DNA from: Chloroflexota bacterium
GTDB lineage: Bacteria; Chloroflexota; Anaerolineae; UBA4142
Length of the DNA: 55,933 nt
Direction: 5' to 3'
Assembly: GCA_023381515.1 (NCBI GenBank)
Contig: JAMCQI010000095.1
Location: 1 to 55,933, forward strand
Part shown: positions 1 to 9,731 of the stretch, piece after piece
Position numbering within the stretch: position 1 is the stretch's first letter
Layout of the letters: every line of letters begins with the position of its first letter
Notes under the pieces: model-generated
Database searches by the model: none
The model's input: the letters and a program-made list of their open reading frames with translations, nothing else
Told to the model about the DNA's origin: nothing
Translations under genes and position numbers: made by a program

Positions 1-204
1 GGCCGCCCGCAAGGCCAGGTGTGCCTCGCCCCTACGCATCGCCGATGCGTTCGGGCCCATCGTCACCGCGACGCGCGGTCCCCTCCGTCACACTTGCCCT
101 TGCGGTCGAAGATCCCCGTAGCGCAGCGGAGGGGAGCAGTGCAAGGGTTGCGAGGCTTCGTCCCTTGTGTTTTAATGGACGAAGCCGAAGCAATATCCTC
201 GTGC

Positions 205-630
205 ATCGGTGAGATTGCTTCGAGCACACCCCGCTCTCGCAATGACAGATGGACGAAGCAGTACCCGTGCGCTTTACGCGCGCAATCCCCACGCGCGCAA
301 TCTCCACGTGGATCGGTGAGATTGCTTCGAGCACACCCCGCTCTCGCAATGACAGATAGACGAAGCCGTACCCGTGAACTTTACGGGCGCAATCTCCACG
401 CACGCAATCTCCACGTGGATCGGTGAGATTGCTTCGAGCACACCCCGCTCTCGCAATGACCGCGGGTAGGGGTCTCGCAATGACAGATGGACGAAGGCGT
501 ACCCGTGAACTTTACGGGCACAATCTCCACGCGCACAATCTGCAATGTGAGGGTGAGATTGCGCCCGTTGAGTGCCACGGGACGAGTTCGCCTACCCAAA
601 GTTCCTGTGGGCGAACTCTCGCAATGACAC
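205..630. repeat. 107-bp tandem repeat array built from dispersed GAGATTGC/GCAATGAC palindromes
   Basis: A block beginning ATCGGTGAGATTGCTTCG and ending TCTCGCAATGAC starts at 205, 312 and 419, an exact period of 107 bases. A fourth, more diverged unit starts near 549 after a 24-base insertion that repeats CTCGCAATGAC. Each unit carries the inverted pair GAGATTGC and GCAATGAC. Open frames through the array on both strands are low-complexity by-products of the repeat and are not called as genes. The stretch 1-204 holds only a perfect 8-bp palindrome (ACGCATCG/CGATGCGT, 34-50) and nothing else recognisable. Confidence 0.85.
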
Positions 631-675
631 ACAAAGGCGACCTTGCAGCAGCCCTGCCCCCAAGGCGACGATTAT

Positions 676-704
676 TTGACAGGCGGGCCGAGTTGTGATA
701 GCAT
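676..704 (+). promoter_or_regulatory. sigma70-type promoter of the Roadblock gene
   Basis: TTGACA at 676-681 and TAGCAT at 699-704 are separated by 17 bases, about 50 bases ahead of the start codon at 755. Confidence 0.5.
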
Positions 705-754
705 ATTTCACGTTAGCCGAGCCACCTGGCATTCTGTGCGTCAAAGGAGACTTC

Positions 755-1129
755 ATGGATCAAAAGTCCCGCTCGGAAAGGATGGTGCAACGCTTACGCG
801 ATTTTCGGTCTTCGGTTCCGGATGTGGAAGCGTCGGCCGTGGTGAGTGCCGACGGGCTCATCGTCGCCTCGGACTTGCCGGCGGGCGTGGAGGAGGACCG
901 GGTCTCGGCCATGTCGGCCGCCATGCTCTCCCTCGGCGAGCGGATCGCGACCGAACTGGGGCGAGGGAATCTCGACCAAGTGTACATCCATGGCAAGAAC
1001 GGCTACGTCGTCCTGATGTCGGCCGGAGAGGAATCCGTCCTCACTGTGATGGCCCGCAAGGAGGCCAAGCTCGGCTTGATTCTGTACGATATGAGAAAAG
1101 CGGCGGCGGATATTGCGGCGCTGATCTGA
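755..1129 (+). CDS. Roadblock/LC7 domain protein
   Basis: A 124-residue cytoplasmic protein of the Roadblock/LC7 (MglB-like) family. These proteins usually dimerise and bind or regulate small Ras-like GTPases. The sequence shows the family pattern: an N-terminal helix, then VPDVEASAVVSADGLIVAS and the middle segment DRVSAMSAAMLSLGER, followed by a strand-rich C-terminal half ending in a helix. The ATG at 755 was chosen because AAAGGAGA lies 4-5 bases upstream; an upstream in-frame start lacks such a site. No MglA-like GTPase gene is adjacent, so the partner is unknown. pyrG follows about 100 bases later on the same strand and may be co-transcribed. Confidence 0.85.
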   Translation: MDQKSRSERMVQRLRDFRSSVPDVEASAVVSADGLIVASDLPAGVEEDRVSAMSAAMLSLGERIATELGRGNLDQVYIHGKNGYVVLMSAGEESVLTVMARKEAKLGLILYDMRKAAADIAALI

Positions 1130-1154
1130 GGCCGCCGACTCTCAACTGAGATGA

Positions 1155-3331
<2,177 letters not shown>

Positions 3332-3472
3332 CGTGTTCTCCTAAAATGGAATGGGCCCACTCGCTTTTCGGCGAGGGGAGGGTGACCCAGCGCCCTGGTT
3401 TGTGTTAGTGGCGAAAATCTCCCAATCGTGATAGAATAAAGTAAGAGTGATTAGGGGAGGAGGCAATCTCGG

Positions 3473-4423
3473 ATGGCACGCACAACGCCGAGAATGAGCA
3501 AGAAAGAAAAACTGACGCTCCTCGCGGACATCGAAGACGGATACCGACCTTTTGATAAACATGCGCTGAGACTGCTGCGTTCCTTGTTGAACGATGCGGA
3601 TGCCGAGGTCCGCGCCGAGGCGATCGCATGCCTGTGGAACGATCCCGACCCCAAGTGGATTGACGTGTTGATCCAAAAGGCCACCGAGGATGTGCATGCG
3701 GACGTGCGAGCGCATGCGATCTCGGCTCTCGGCCGCTATATTTTCGAGGGCGAAGCTTCGACGTTCGACGACTGGGACGGGCAGCCGCCCGCGATCAACG
3801 CCGAAGACTATGTCCGGGTCAGCGATTTCCTGTTCCGGATCGCGCAGGATCCGGAGGAACCGCTCGAGACTCGCCGTTACGCGATCGAGGCGCTCGCCTT
3901 TCGCGGAAACGATACCGACGTGCTCGACCTGATTGAATGGGCGTACCACCATCGCGACCGCCGGCTCCGGGTCAGCGCGATCTTTTCGATGGCGCGCAAC
4001 GGCGACCCCCGTTGGACCGATTATATCCTCACCGAACTCAACAGCCAAGATTCCGAAATTCAATATGAGGCCGTCCGCGCCGCCGGCGAGCTGGGCTTGC
4101 AGGAAGCGACAGAAACGCTGATCGAGCTGGCGCGGAACCGGACGATCCGTAAACCGCTGCGTCTGCTCGCCATTTATTCACTCGGCGAGACGGGCGACGA
4201 GCGAGCCTACCCCGTGCTCGACCGGCTGCAGCACTCGCGCGACCGCGATGTCCGCGAGGTGGCCCGGGAAGCGATGGAAGAGTGGTTCGCCGTCACGGCA
4301 ATGGAACAGATGGTGGACGAATCCGACGACGAGACGGAAGACGGAGACCCGCTGCTTGCCCCTCAAGCCAGCCACCTCCCCAACATCTGGGCGGACCCGC
4401 TCGGCACCTTTTCTCGGAACTGA
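3473..4423 (+). CDS. HEAT-repeat protein
   Basis: A 316-residue soluble protein made mostly of helical HEAT/PBS-lyase-type repeats. Successive units carry the VRAEAIACL, VRAHAISALGR, RRYAIEALAFRG, LRVSAIFSMARNG, IQYEAVRAAGELG and VREVAREAMEEW signatures. The last 40 residues are acidic (ESDDETEDGD) and end in a short non-repeat tail. Such proteins usually act as protein-binding scaffolds; no enzyme motif is visible and the partner cannot be inferred from neighbours. GGAGGAGG lies about nine bases before the ATG, and an extended -10 (TGATAGAAT, 3429-3437) is upstream. A strong terminator follows, so it looks monocistronic. Confidence 0.85.
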   Translation: MARTTPRMSKKEKLTLLADIEDGYRPFDKHALRLLRSLLNDADAEVRAEAIACLWNDPDPKWIDVLIQKATEDVHADVRAHAISALGRYIFEGEASTFDDWDGQPPAINAEDYVRVSDFLFRIAQDPEEPLETRRYAIEALAFRGNDTDVLDLIEWAYHHRDRRLRVSAIFSMARNGDPRWTDYILTELNSQDSEIQYEAVRAAGELGLQEATETLIELARNRTIRKPLRLLAIYSLGETGDERAYPVLDRLQHSRDRDVREVAREAMEEWFAVTAMEQMVDESDDETEDGDPLLAPQASHLPNIWADPLGTFSRN

Positions 4424-4456
4424 TTCTGTTCTCAGGTATCGACAAAACAAAAACGA

Positions 4457-4504
4457 CACCCGAATCGGCCCCTGACCGGGGCCCGGATTCGGGTGCTGTT
4501 TTCT
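4457..4504 (+). terminator. intrinsic terminator after the HEAT gene
   Basis: CACCCGAATC (4457-4466) pairs with GATTCGGGTG (4486-4495), the stem is extended inside by GGCCCC/GGGGCC, and it is followed by CTGTTTTCTT. It ends transcription before the accessory island. Confidence 0.85.
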
Positions 4505-4715
4505 TCGGTTGGCACCATCCATGACGGCACGCCTATCCCGTTGGGCTTCGCCCCTGTGTCGTTGGCTCCAGCGGTTAGAAACCGCAGCAATACATGGCAA
4601 AGCCGACCCACGCTGTAAGGCGCGGGGTCTACGACCTCCGTCGGCTGGAGCGCGGCAGGATCCCCGCCGACTGAGAGGCTAAGAGCCTGACACGCACCCG
4701 GCACGCTGCTTTGGG
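4505..4715. other. gene-less interval with a short repeated module
   Basis: No credible gene. The segment around 4583-4672 shares the words GCAGCAA, GCCGAC, CCTCCGTCGGCTGGAG and GCCGACTGAG, in the same order, with 7060-7124, the stretch just before HicBA. It is probably another copy of the repeat material that separates the toxin-antitoxin modules. Confidence 0.5.
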
Positions 4716-4744
4716 TTGACGCTCAGCCGGGTCCGTGCTAAGGT
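4716..4744 (+). promoter_or_regulatory. promoter of toxin-antitoxin module 1
   Basis: TTGACG at 4716-4721, a 17-base spacer and TAAGGT at 4739-4744, ending 34 bases before the antitoxin start. Confidence 0.45.
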
Positions 4745-4778
4745 GCCCATAACAGCATTTCGAGCGGGGGAATTACCC

Positions 4779-5036
4779 ATGGACGAGACTGTCAAGCTGA
4801 CCGTGGAACTGCCCAAAGAGGTGGTGATGCTTACGGGCCGGGACGAAAAGGACCTCCCTCAAGCCTTGAAGCAGCTTCTCGCCGTCGAACTGGTGCGGCA
4901 GGGGACGCTCACTTACGGCAAGGCCGCAGAGTTGCTAGGCATCGGACAAGCCGAGCTCATCGCCGTTCTTGCCGAGCACAAGGTCTCCATCTTTCATTTC
5001 TCACCCGATGAGTTGCGTCAAGAGATGCTGCGGTGA
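4779..5036 (+). CDS. UPF0175 antitoxin-like protein
   Basis: An 85-residue protein of the UPF0175 family, typically the antitoxin partner of DUF3368 PIN-like toxins. Visible family features are an N-terminal beta-strand (KLTVELPKEVV), the central helix LPQALKQLLAVELVRQG, a helix-turn-helix-like stretch around LTYGKAAELLGIGQAEL, and the C-terminal motif FHFSPDEL. It probably neutralises the toxin and represses its own promoter at 4716-4744. The ATG at 4779 starts the conserved region; an upstream in-frame start adds an unconserved leader. Its stop overlaps the GTG of the toxin gene, the usual arrangement for such pairs. The partner is broken, so it now appears to be an orphan antitoxin. Confidence 0.75.
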   Translation: MDETVKLTVELPKEVVMLTGRDEKDLPQALKQLLAVELVRQGTLTYGKAAELLGIGQAELIAVLAEHKVSIFHFSPDELRQEMLR

Positions 5037-5438
5037 CCGTGACGGTATCGAACTCGTCGCCCCTAATCAACTTGGCACGACTCCAGCATTTTGATTGGTT
5101 GCGCCATTCTACGGTCAAATCATCATACCTCGCGCCGTCTACGAGGAAGTGGTCACCCGGAGGCGAGACCACGATGGAAGCAAAGACGTGCGCGGCGCCG
5201 CGTGGATACGCCAAGAAACCCCACGAGACGCGCTTGCGGTCGACGCGCTCGCGGCGGAACTGGACCGGGGGAAGCCTCGGCCATCATTCTCAGCCGAGAG
5301 CTAGGCGCCGACGTCCTGCTGATTGACGAGATTCGAGGCCGACGAGTTGCGCAGAGTCTCGGCATCTCTATCACGGGCGCCCTCGGGATTCTATCGCGAG
5401 CCAAGCGTGAGCATTTGATTCCCCAACTAAAGACCTAA
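5033..5438 (+). pseudogene. DUF3368 (PIN-like) toxin, two frameshifts
   Basis: The remains of a DUF3368 protein, a PIN-fold putative RNase toxin. The first frame gives the family opening [20 protein letters not shown] one-base loss near 5100 shifts to the frame encoding [17 protein letters not shown] second one-base loss in the GGGGG run at 5269-5273 shifts to the frame encoding [19 protein letters not shown] and the end IPQLKT. Concatenating the three frames recovers an almost complete family member of about 135 residues, so the breaks are recent or are sequence errors. It starts at a GTG overlapping the antitoxin stop. Confidence 0.75.
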
Positions 5439-5680
5439 CTGGACAAATTGCGGGGGGGGGGCGGAACATGGATCGACGATCGCCTCTACCAAGAGGTGCT
5501 GCGGCTGGCAGGCGAGTCGCCGTGAGGGCTCCTTTGGCCTTCCCGATGGCCAGCCCCCACCGTCCCCATCTGGTGTGACTTGCACCCAAGTCCGGGTCAA
5601 CTGCCCGGCTGCCACCCGCCAAGCCCACAACATGAAACCGGTCACCTTGGTTCCCGTCCTCGTGCTCGATCCCCAGCAGG
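5439..5680. other. gene-less interval with a G10 tract
   Basis: No credible gene. Ten consecutive G residues occupy 5452-5461. The segment around 5545-5580 (GATGGCCAGCCCCC...) resembles 6655-6680, showing that similarity between the two inter-module spacers extends upstream of the 215-bp repeat. Confidence 0.5.
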
Positions 5681-5895
5681 CGTACCGGGGTGGGCGTCAG
5701 AGTTTTGTGGGGTGACACTTGCGCGGCGAGCGCGTTTGGAACACAAAACCCACGAAAGGCCGCACAAGCCGCGAAAGGAAAACGCCCGGCACCCGAAAAC
5801 GGGACGGGCGGGCGGCCTACGATTGGATTGAAGTGGTGGGGCATGTGGCCAACGTCCGAGGCGGGCCGCGCAGCGCTGGGGGCCACATCAACCGC
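5681..5895. repeat. 215-bp direct repeat, copy 1
   Basis: Aligned without gaps to 6700-6914, with about 13 differences in 215 bases (roughly 94% identity). It runs from CGTACCGGGGTGGGCGTC to GCCACATCAACCGC. It lies between toxin-antitoxin modules 1 and 2. No conserved reading frame or terminal inverted repeat was recognised, so its nature is unknown. Confidence 0.9.
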
Positions 5896-5996
5896 ACCCT
5901 TTTGGACAGGCGGCGTATTCTTGTCCCGTGGGAGGATGACGAATCGGGGCAGCGCGGGTATAATGGTAACCAAACAGAAGAAACGAGAGGGAGTCT

Positions 5997-6272
5997 ATGG
6001 CCAGTACAGTGAGCCGCAAGCGAGTGCGCCCAGCGCGGGTGTCCCCCGCGCCTCGGCCGGAGCGAGTCGGGGATATGACCCGCGAGGAGCTTCGTGACCT
6101 AATTAAATCCTCGGTCGAGGACAGCTTGGTGGAGATTCTGCAGGATCCGGATGCGGGTCTGGAACTGCGGCCGGAGATCATCGCTCAGATTCAGCAGCAA
6201 CGGAAACAGATCGCTGCCGGGAAGCCAGGCAAAACGCTCGAAGAACTGATGCAAGAGTACGGGATCGAGTGA
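5997..6272 (+). CDS. antitoxin of a RelE-type pair
   Basis: A 91-residue protein that appears to be the antitoxin of the RelE-like toxin four bases downstream. The N-terminus is basic (SRKRVRPARVSPAPRPER). The body is MTREELRDLIKSSVEDSLVE, then a predicted helical region with the typical DPDAGLELRPEI, and a C-terminus KTLEELMQEYGIE of the kind that wraps the toxin. AGAGGGAG precedes the ATG at 5997, and a TATAAT lies at 5959-5964. An internal ATG at 6075 would remove the basic leader and is an alternative start. The assignment rests on gene pairing and general pattern. Confidence 0.65.
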   Translation: MASTVSRKRVRPARVSPAPRPERVGDMTREELRDLIKSSVEDSLVEILQDPDAGLELRPEIIAQIQQQRKQIAAGKPGKTLEELMQEYGIE

Positions 6273-6276
6273 CCTG

Positions 6277-6540
6277 GTGTATCGCCTCCGCTTCACTGCC
6301 GCCGCCGAGCGCGATGTCGCCCGGCTGGATCCCGCCGTCCGGCGCCGGATCCTAAAGCGGTTAGAATGGCTCGGGCGACACGCCGAGTCGTTTCCCCACC
6401 AGGCCCTCCAGGGCCCGTTGGGAGATCTGTTCAAATTCCGGGTGGGGGATTACCGGGTGCTCTACGATTTGGCCCGCCCCGAGTCGGTGATCTGGATTCA
6501 CCGTATCGAGCACCGGCGGGAGGTCTACCAGGAAAAGTAG
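6277..6540 (+). CDS. RelE/ParE-family toxin
   Basis: An 87-residue RelE/ParE-superfamily protein, a family of ribosome-dependent mRNA interferases or gyrase inhibitors. It shows the N-terminal strand YRLRFTAAAERDVARLD, the helix AVRRRILKRLEWL, the strand-turn core GDLFKFRVGDYRVLYDL and the C-terminal IHRIEHRREVY. The FRVGDYRVLYD motif with its arginines is characteristic of RelE. It starts at GTG 6277, four bases after the antitoxin stop, so the two are almost certainly translated together. Length and motifs are intact, and it is probably functional. Confidence 0.88.
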   Translation: MYRLRFTAAAERDVARLDPAVRRRILKRLEWLGRHAESFPHQALQGPLGDLFKFRVGDYRVLYDLARPESVIWIHRIEHRREVYQEK

Positions 6541-6699
6541 CGCTCCGTGCGGCGTCACCTGCAACGGAGGCTCCCCCATGCCGCATCCATCCCCGATTCC
6601 ACGCGCGATCTCTTCGAACGCCCGCTCCTGTGTGCACTGAGTACCGCTAACCCCGATGGCCAGCCCCCCGTCAGGTGCGACTTTGATGGTACCTACGTC
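6541..6699. other. gene-less spacer after module 2
   Basis: No supported gene. The part from about 6655 resembles the sequence upstream of repeat copy 1. Confidence 0.4.
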
Positions 6700-6914
6700 C
6701 GTACCGGGGTGGGCGTCGGAGTTTTGTGGGGTGACACTTGCGCGGCGAGCGCGTTTGGAACACGAAACCCACGAAAGTCCGCGCAAGTCGCGAAAGGAAA
6801 CCGCCCGGCGCCCAAGAACGGGACGGGCGCGCGGCCTACGATTGGATTGAAGTGGTGGGGCATGTGGCCGACGGTCGAGGCGGGCCGCGCAGCGCTGGGG
6901 GCCACATCAACCGC
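6700..6914. repeat. 215-bp direct repeat, copy 2
   Basis: The same 215 bases as 5681-5895 without indels and about 94% identical, in the same orientation and offset by 1019 bases. It sits between the RelE-type pair and HicBA. The two copies bracket module 2, so homologous recombination between them would delete the RelE pair cleanly. Confidence 0.9.
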
Positions 6915-7162
6915 CTCTGGGCGATTCACCCCGCCAAGAACGCGCCCCGCACGGGGCGCGGGATCTACGAGGGTCTAGGGACCCCGCTGGGCGCCGCTGT
7001 TCTTCGACTGCGCGGCCAGGAGCAGGCCGCTCCGCTCAGAATGCGCGGGGCAGGTGGCGCAGCAACATGTAGCAATGCCGACCTCCGTCGGCTGGAGAGC
7101 GGTAGGACCTGTGCCGACTGAGGACCCAAAAATGTGACGGGCACCCCTTCATCCTTCAGTGG
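6915..7162. other. gene-less interval with the second copy of the short module
   Basis: No gene supported. 7060-7124 repeats, with changes, the CCTCCGTCGGCTGGAG and GCCGACTGAG words found at 4583-4672. Confidence 0.45.
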
Positions 7163-7191
7163 TTGGCTCATTGTCTTTCTTGCGCTATACT
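7163..7191 (+). promoter_or_regulatory. promoter of hicBA
   Basis: TTGGCT at 7163-7168, a 17-base spacer, and TATACT at 7186-7191, 32 bases before the hicB start. Confidence 0.55.
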
Positions 7192-7223
7192 GGCAGTTGC
7201 TGACCGTTCACAGAGGTAAAATC

Positions 7224-7451
7224 ATGGGCCAACAGGAGATCAGGTACACAATCGAGTACGAGCAGGAAGAATACGGACGCTGGCTGGCCGAATTGATGGA
7301 TCTGCGCGGGGTGATGGCTTACGGCGCGACCCCCGAGGACGCTATCGTCAAGGTCGAGAGTCTCGCGCTGCGCGTCCTCGCGGACCGCATCGACCACCAA
7401 GAAGAGCCCCTATCCTTGCTCAATATCTCGTTCGCCGCGGCCGCTGCATGA
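7224..7451 (+). CDS. hicB: HicB-family antitoxin
   Basis: A 75-residue HicB-type antitoxin with the partial RNase H-like fold of that family: IRYTIEYEQEEYGRWLAELMDL followed by GVMAYGATPEDAIVKVESLALRVLADRI. The Y-G-x-T-xx-EA region is the usual HicB signature. The C-terminus is short, with no obvious separate DNA-binding domain, so autoregulation may need the complex. The ATG at 7224 was chosen because AGAGG lies about eight bases upstream and the homologous region begins here. It overlaps hicA by ATGA. The order antitoxin then toxin is common for this subgroup. Confidence 0.88.
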   Translation: MGQQEIRYTIEYEQEEYGRWLAELMDLRGVMAYGATPEDAIVKVESLALRVLADRIDHQEEPLSLLNISFAAAAA

Positions 7452-7660
7452 CCCAGTGGCGATCGAATCGCGCTAGACAGGTACCGGCTGCTCTGCTCCG
7501 GACCGGCTGGCAGATCAAGCGGGAAACAGGATCGCACAAGGTTCTCGCCCGACCAAGCTGGCCGGATGTAGTTTTTGCCTTCCACGACCGAGATGAGATC
7601 GGCCCTCGCATGCAGGCACGTATTGCCAAGCGAACCGGCCTGAAAGCAGACGATCTCTAG
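7448..7660 (+). CDS. hicA: HicA-family mRNA interferase toxin
   Basis: A 70-residue HicA toxin with a double-stranded-RNA-binding-like fold that cleaves mRNA. The conserved LLRTGWQIKRETGSHKVL contains the catalytic histidine in GSH, and the C-terminal half has VVFAFHDRDEIGPRM and IAKRTGLKADDL, both typical. The start overlaps the hicB stop (ATGA), so translation is coupled. It looks intact. It is the last of the three modules before the restriction-modification locus. Confidence 0.9.
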   Translation: MTQWRSNRARQVPAALLRTGWQIKRETGSHKVLARPSWPDVVFAFHDRDEIGPRMQARIAKRTGLKADDL

Positions 7661-7761
7661 AAGCACTGGTCGACCCGGATCATAGGCGATCCTCGGCACT
7701 TGCCATTTCGGCGCGCTAGCGCCACGGGCGGGTGCCTTTTTGTTCGGGGGCGGTTGGCCTG

Positions 7762-7794
7762 AGACTTCCGAATTCCCAAAGAATTCGGAAGTCT
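7762..7794. repeat. ACTTCCGAA-family hairpin, copy 1
   Basis: AGACTTCCGAATTC (7762-7775) pairs perfectly with GAATTCGGAAGTCT (7781-7794) across the loop CCAAA. It lies about 40 bases upstream of hsdM and about 100 after hicA. Confidence 0.9.
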
Positions 7795-7836
7795 GGGCCA
7801 AATCTAACCCTCATGCCAGCACCAACAGGACCACAC

Positions 7837-9450
7837 ATGCCCAAACCGACCCGCAAACAAACCCAAACCAACGGCGCTAACCTCGGCTTTGAGGCCACCC
7901 TCTGGCTCGCCGCCGACAAAATGCGCAACAACATGGACGCGGCCGAGTACAAGCACGTCGTCCTCGGCCTCACCTTCCTCAAATACATCTCCGACTCGTT
8001 CGAGGAATACCACGCCCGGCTCCTCACTCAGCAGAGCGAAGGCGCCAATCCCGAGGACGCCGACGAATACCGGGCGGTCAACATCTTTTGGGTTCCCCCG
8101 GAAGCGCGCTGGTCCTACCTCCAGAACAACGCGAAGCAGCCCACGATCGGCAAGCTCATCGACGATGCCATGGTCGCGATCGAGCGGGATAATCCTTCGC
8201 TAAATCACGTCCTGCCCAAAGATTACGCCCGTCCTGCGCTCGACAAGCAGCGTCTGGGGGAGCTGATTGACCTCATCGGCACGATTGGGCTCGGCGACCG
8301 CGAGAACCGCTCCAAAGACATACTCGGCCGCGTCTAGGAATACTTTCTGTCCCAATTCGCGAGCGCCGAGGGCAAAAAGGGCGGCCAGTTCTACGCGCCC
8401 CGCTCCGTCGTGCGCGTGCTCGTCGAAATGCTCGCGCCGTACAAAGGCCGCGTCTTCGACCCCTGGTGCGGCTCCGGCGGCATGTTCGTCTAAAGCGAAG
8501 AGTTCGTCGAGGGCCACGGCGGCCGCATCGGCGACATTGCCGTGTACGGCCAGGAATCCAACAACACCACCTGGCGGCTCGCCAAGATGAACCTCGCGAT
8601 CCGCGGAATTGACAACGACCTGGGTGCCGAGAACGCCGACAGCTTCCACCGCGACCTGCACCCCGACCTGAAGGCCGACTATGTCCTCGCAAACCCGCCA
8701 TTCAACGACAGCGACTGGGGCGGCGACCGCTTGCGCGAGGACAAGCGTTGGCTCTACGGCGTCCCTCCGGTGAACAATGCCAACTTTGCCTGGGTGCAGC
8801 ACTTTATCCATCACCTCGCGCCAAACGGGATCGCGGGCTTTGTCCTCGCCAACGGCAGCATGTCGTCTAACACGTCGAACGAGGGCGAGATTCGCAAATC
8901 CATCATCGAGGCCGATCTGGTGGATTGCATGGTCGCGCTCCCCGGCCAGCTTTTCTACTCCACCCAGATCCCCGCCTGCCTCTGGTTCCTCGCCCGCAGC
9001 AAGAAGGACGCACGCTTTCGGAATCGCTCCGGCGAAACCCTCTTCATCGACGCCCGCAAGCTCGGCACGCTTGTGGACCGGACGCATCGTGAGCTAACCG
9101 ACGGCGATATTCAAAGGATAGCCGGAACATATCATGCCTGGAGGGGCGACAAAGGGGCGGGTGCCTACGCGGACGTGGCCGGCTTCTGCAAGAGGGCTAC
9201 CCTCGAGGACATCCGTGCCAACGGCCATGTCCTGACGCGCGGCCGCTACGTCGGCGCAGCGGAAGTGGAGGAGGACGGGGAACCGTTCGATGAAAAGATG
9301 AAGAGACTGACAGGGGAGCTGGAGGAACAATTTGAAGAGGCCGCGTGGCTGCAGCAGGCGATTCGAAAGAATCTTAACACCCTGGGGTTCTCCCAAGCAA
9401 AACAGGCAGAGCGCGCCAGGGAACAGACTCCTGGGACCTCGGAAGTCTGA
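7837..9450 (+). pseudogene. hsdM: type I restriction-modification N6-adenine methyltransferase subunit, two in-frame stops
   Basis: A type I methyltransferase subunit that would modify adenine in host DNA with HsdS. The N-terminal HsdM domain ([20 protein letters not shown]), the SAM motif [10 protein letters not shown] (near codon 208) and the catalytic NPPF (codon 286) are all present in one frame. TAG at 8335-8337 replaces a residue in [11 protein letters not shown], where tyrosine is expected. TAA at 8491-8493 replaces the residue after GGMFV, where glutamine is expected. Each is one substitution from the expected codon and the frame is otherwise open, so the gene is a recent nonsense pseudogene unless the sequence is wrong. 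The start is taken at 7837, where AGGA precedes; 7813 is possible. Confidence 0.9.
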
Positions 9451-9570
9451 TTCCCGAAAAGAGACGACCCGCCTCGGGAGGCGGGCGTCATCCTGGAGAT
9501 GCTGTCCCCAGGGGAGTAACACTCATTATACAAATATGTCGCGCCCTGTCAACGCGCCAGTACCACGGAA

Positions 9571-9715
9571 TCGGGGCTGTTGCAAAGTCGTCCCCATTGT
9601 CATTCTGAGCGAAGCGAAGAATCTCGCGCCGCACTACGAGACCCTTCGCTGCGCTCAGGGTGACAGGCTGCGCGCCTCTGACCAGGGCTGTCAACAGAGT
9701 TTGCAACAGCCCTGA
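9571..9715. mobile_element. 145-bp MITE with IS6-like terminal repeats and 8-bp target duplication
   Basis: The ends are TCGGGGCTGTTGCAAA (9571-9586) and TTTGCAACAGCCCTGA (9700-9715), inverted repeats of 16 bases with one mismatch. CCACGGAA occurs immediately outside both ends (9563-9570 and 9716-9723), as expected for an 8-bp target-site duplication. The inner CTGTTGCAAA resembles the ends of IS6/IS26-family elements, which also duplicate 8 bp. The inside encodes nothing and holds a second long palindrome (GTCATTCTGAGCGAAGCG... against ...CGCTGCGCTCAGGGTGAC). It sits between hsdM and hsdS. Confidence 0.82.
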
Positions 9716-9731
9716 CCACGGAATTAAGACT

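Noticed and set aside
205..630. CRISPR array
   Set aside because: The 107-base unit is contiguous repeat with no short unique spacers and no cas genes nearby.
19..698. Overlapping open frames on both strands in the tandem repeat array
   Set aside because: They are translations of the GAGATTGC/GCAATGAC repeat in several frames, with no ribosome sites and no recognisable domains.
5690..6097. Open frames crossing the 215-bp repeat
   Set aside because: The two repeat copies do not preserve one frame with synonymous changes, and the frame runs into the antitoxin promoter.
8335..8493. Stop-codon reassignment in this organism
   Set aside because: All other genes use TAG and TAA as normal terminators, so the hsdM stops are most simply mutations.
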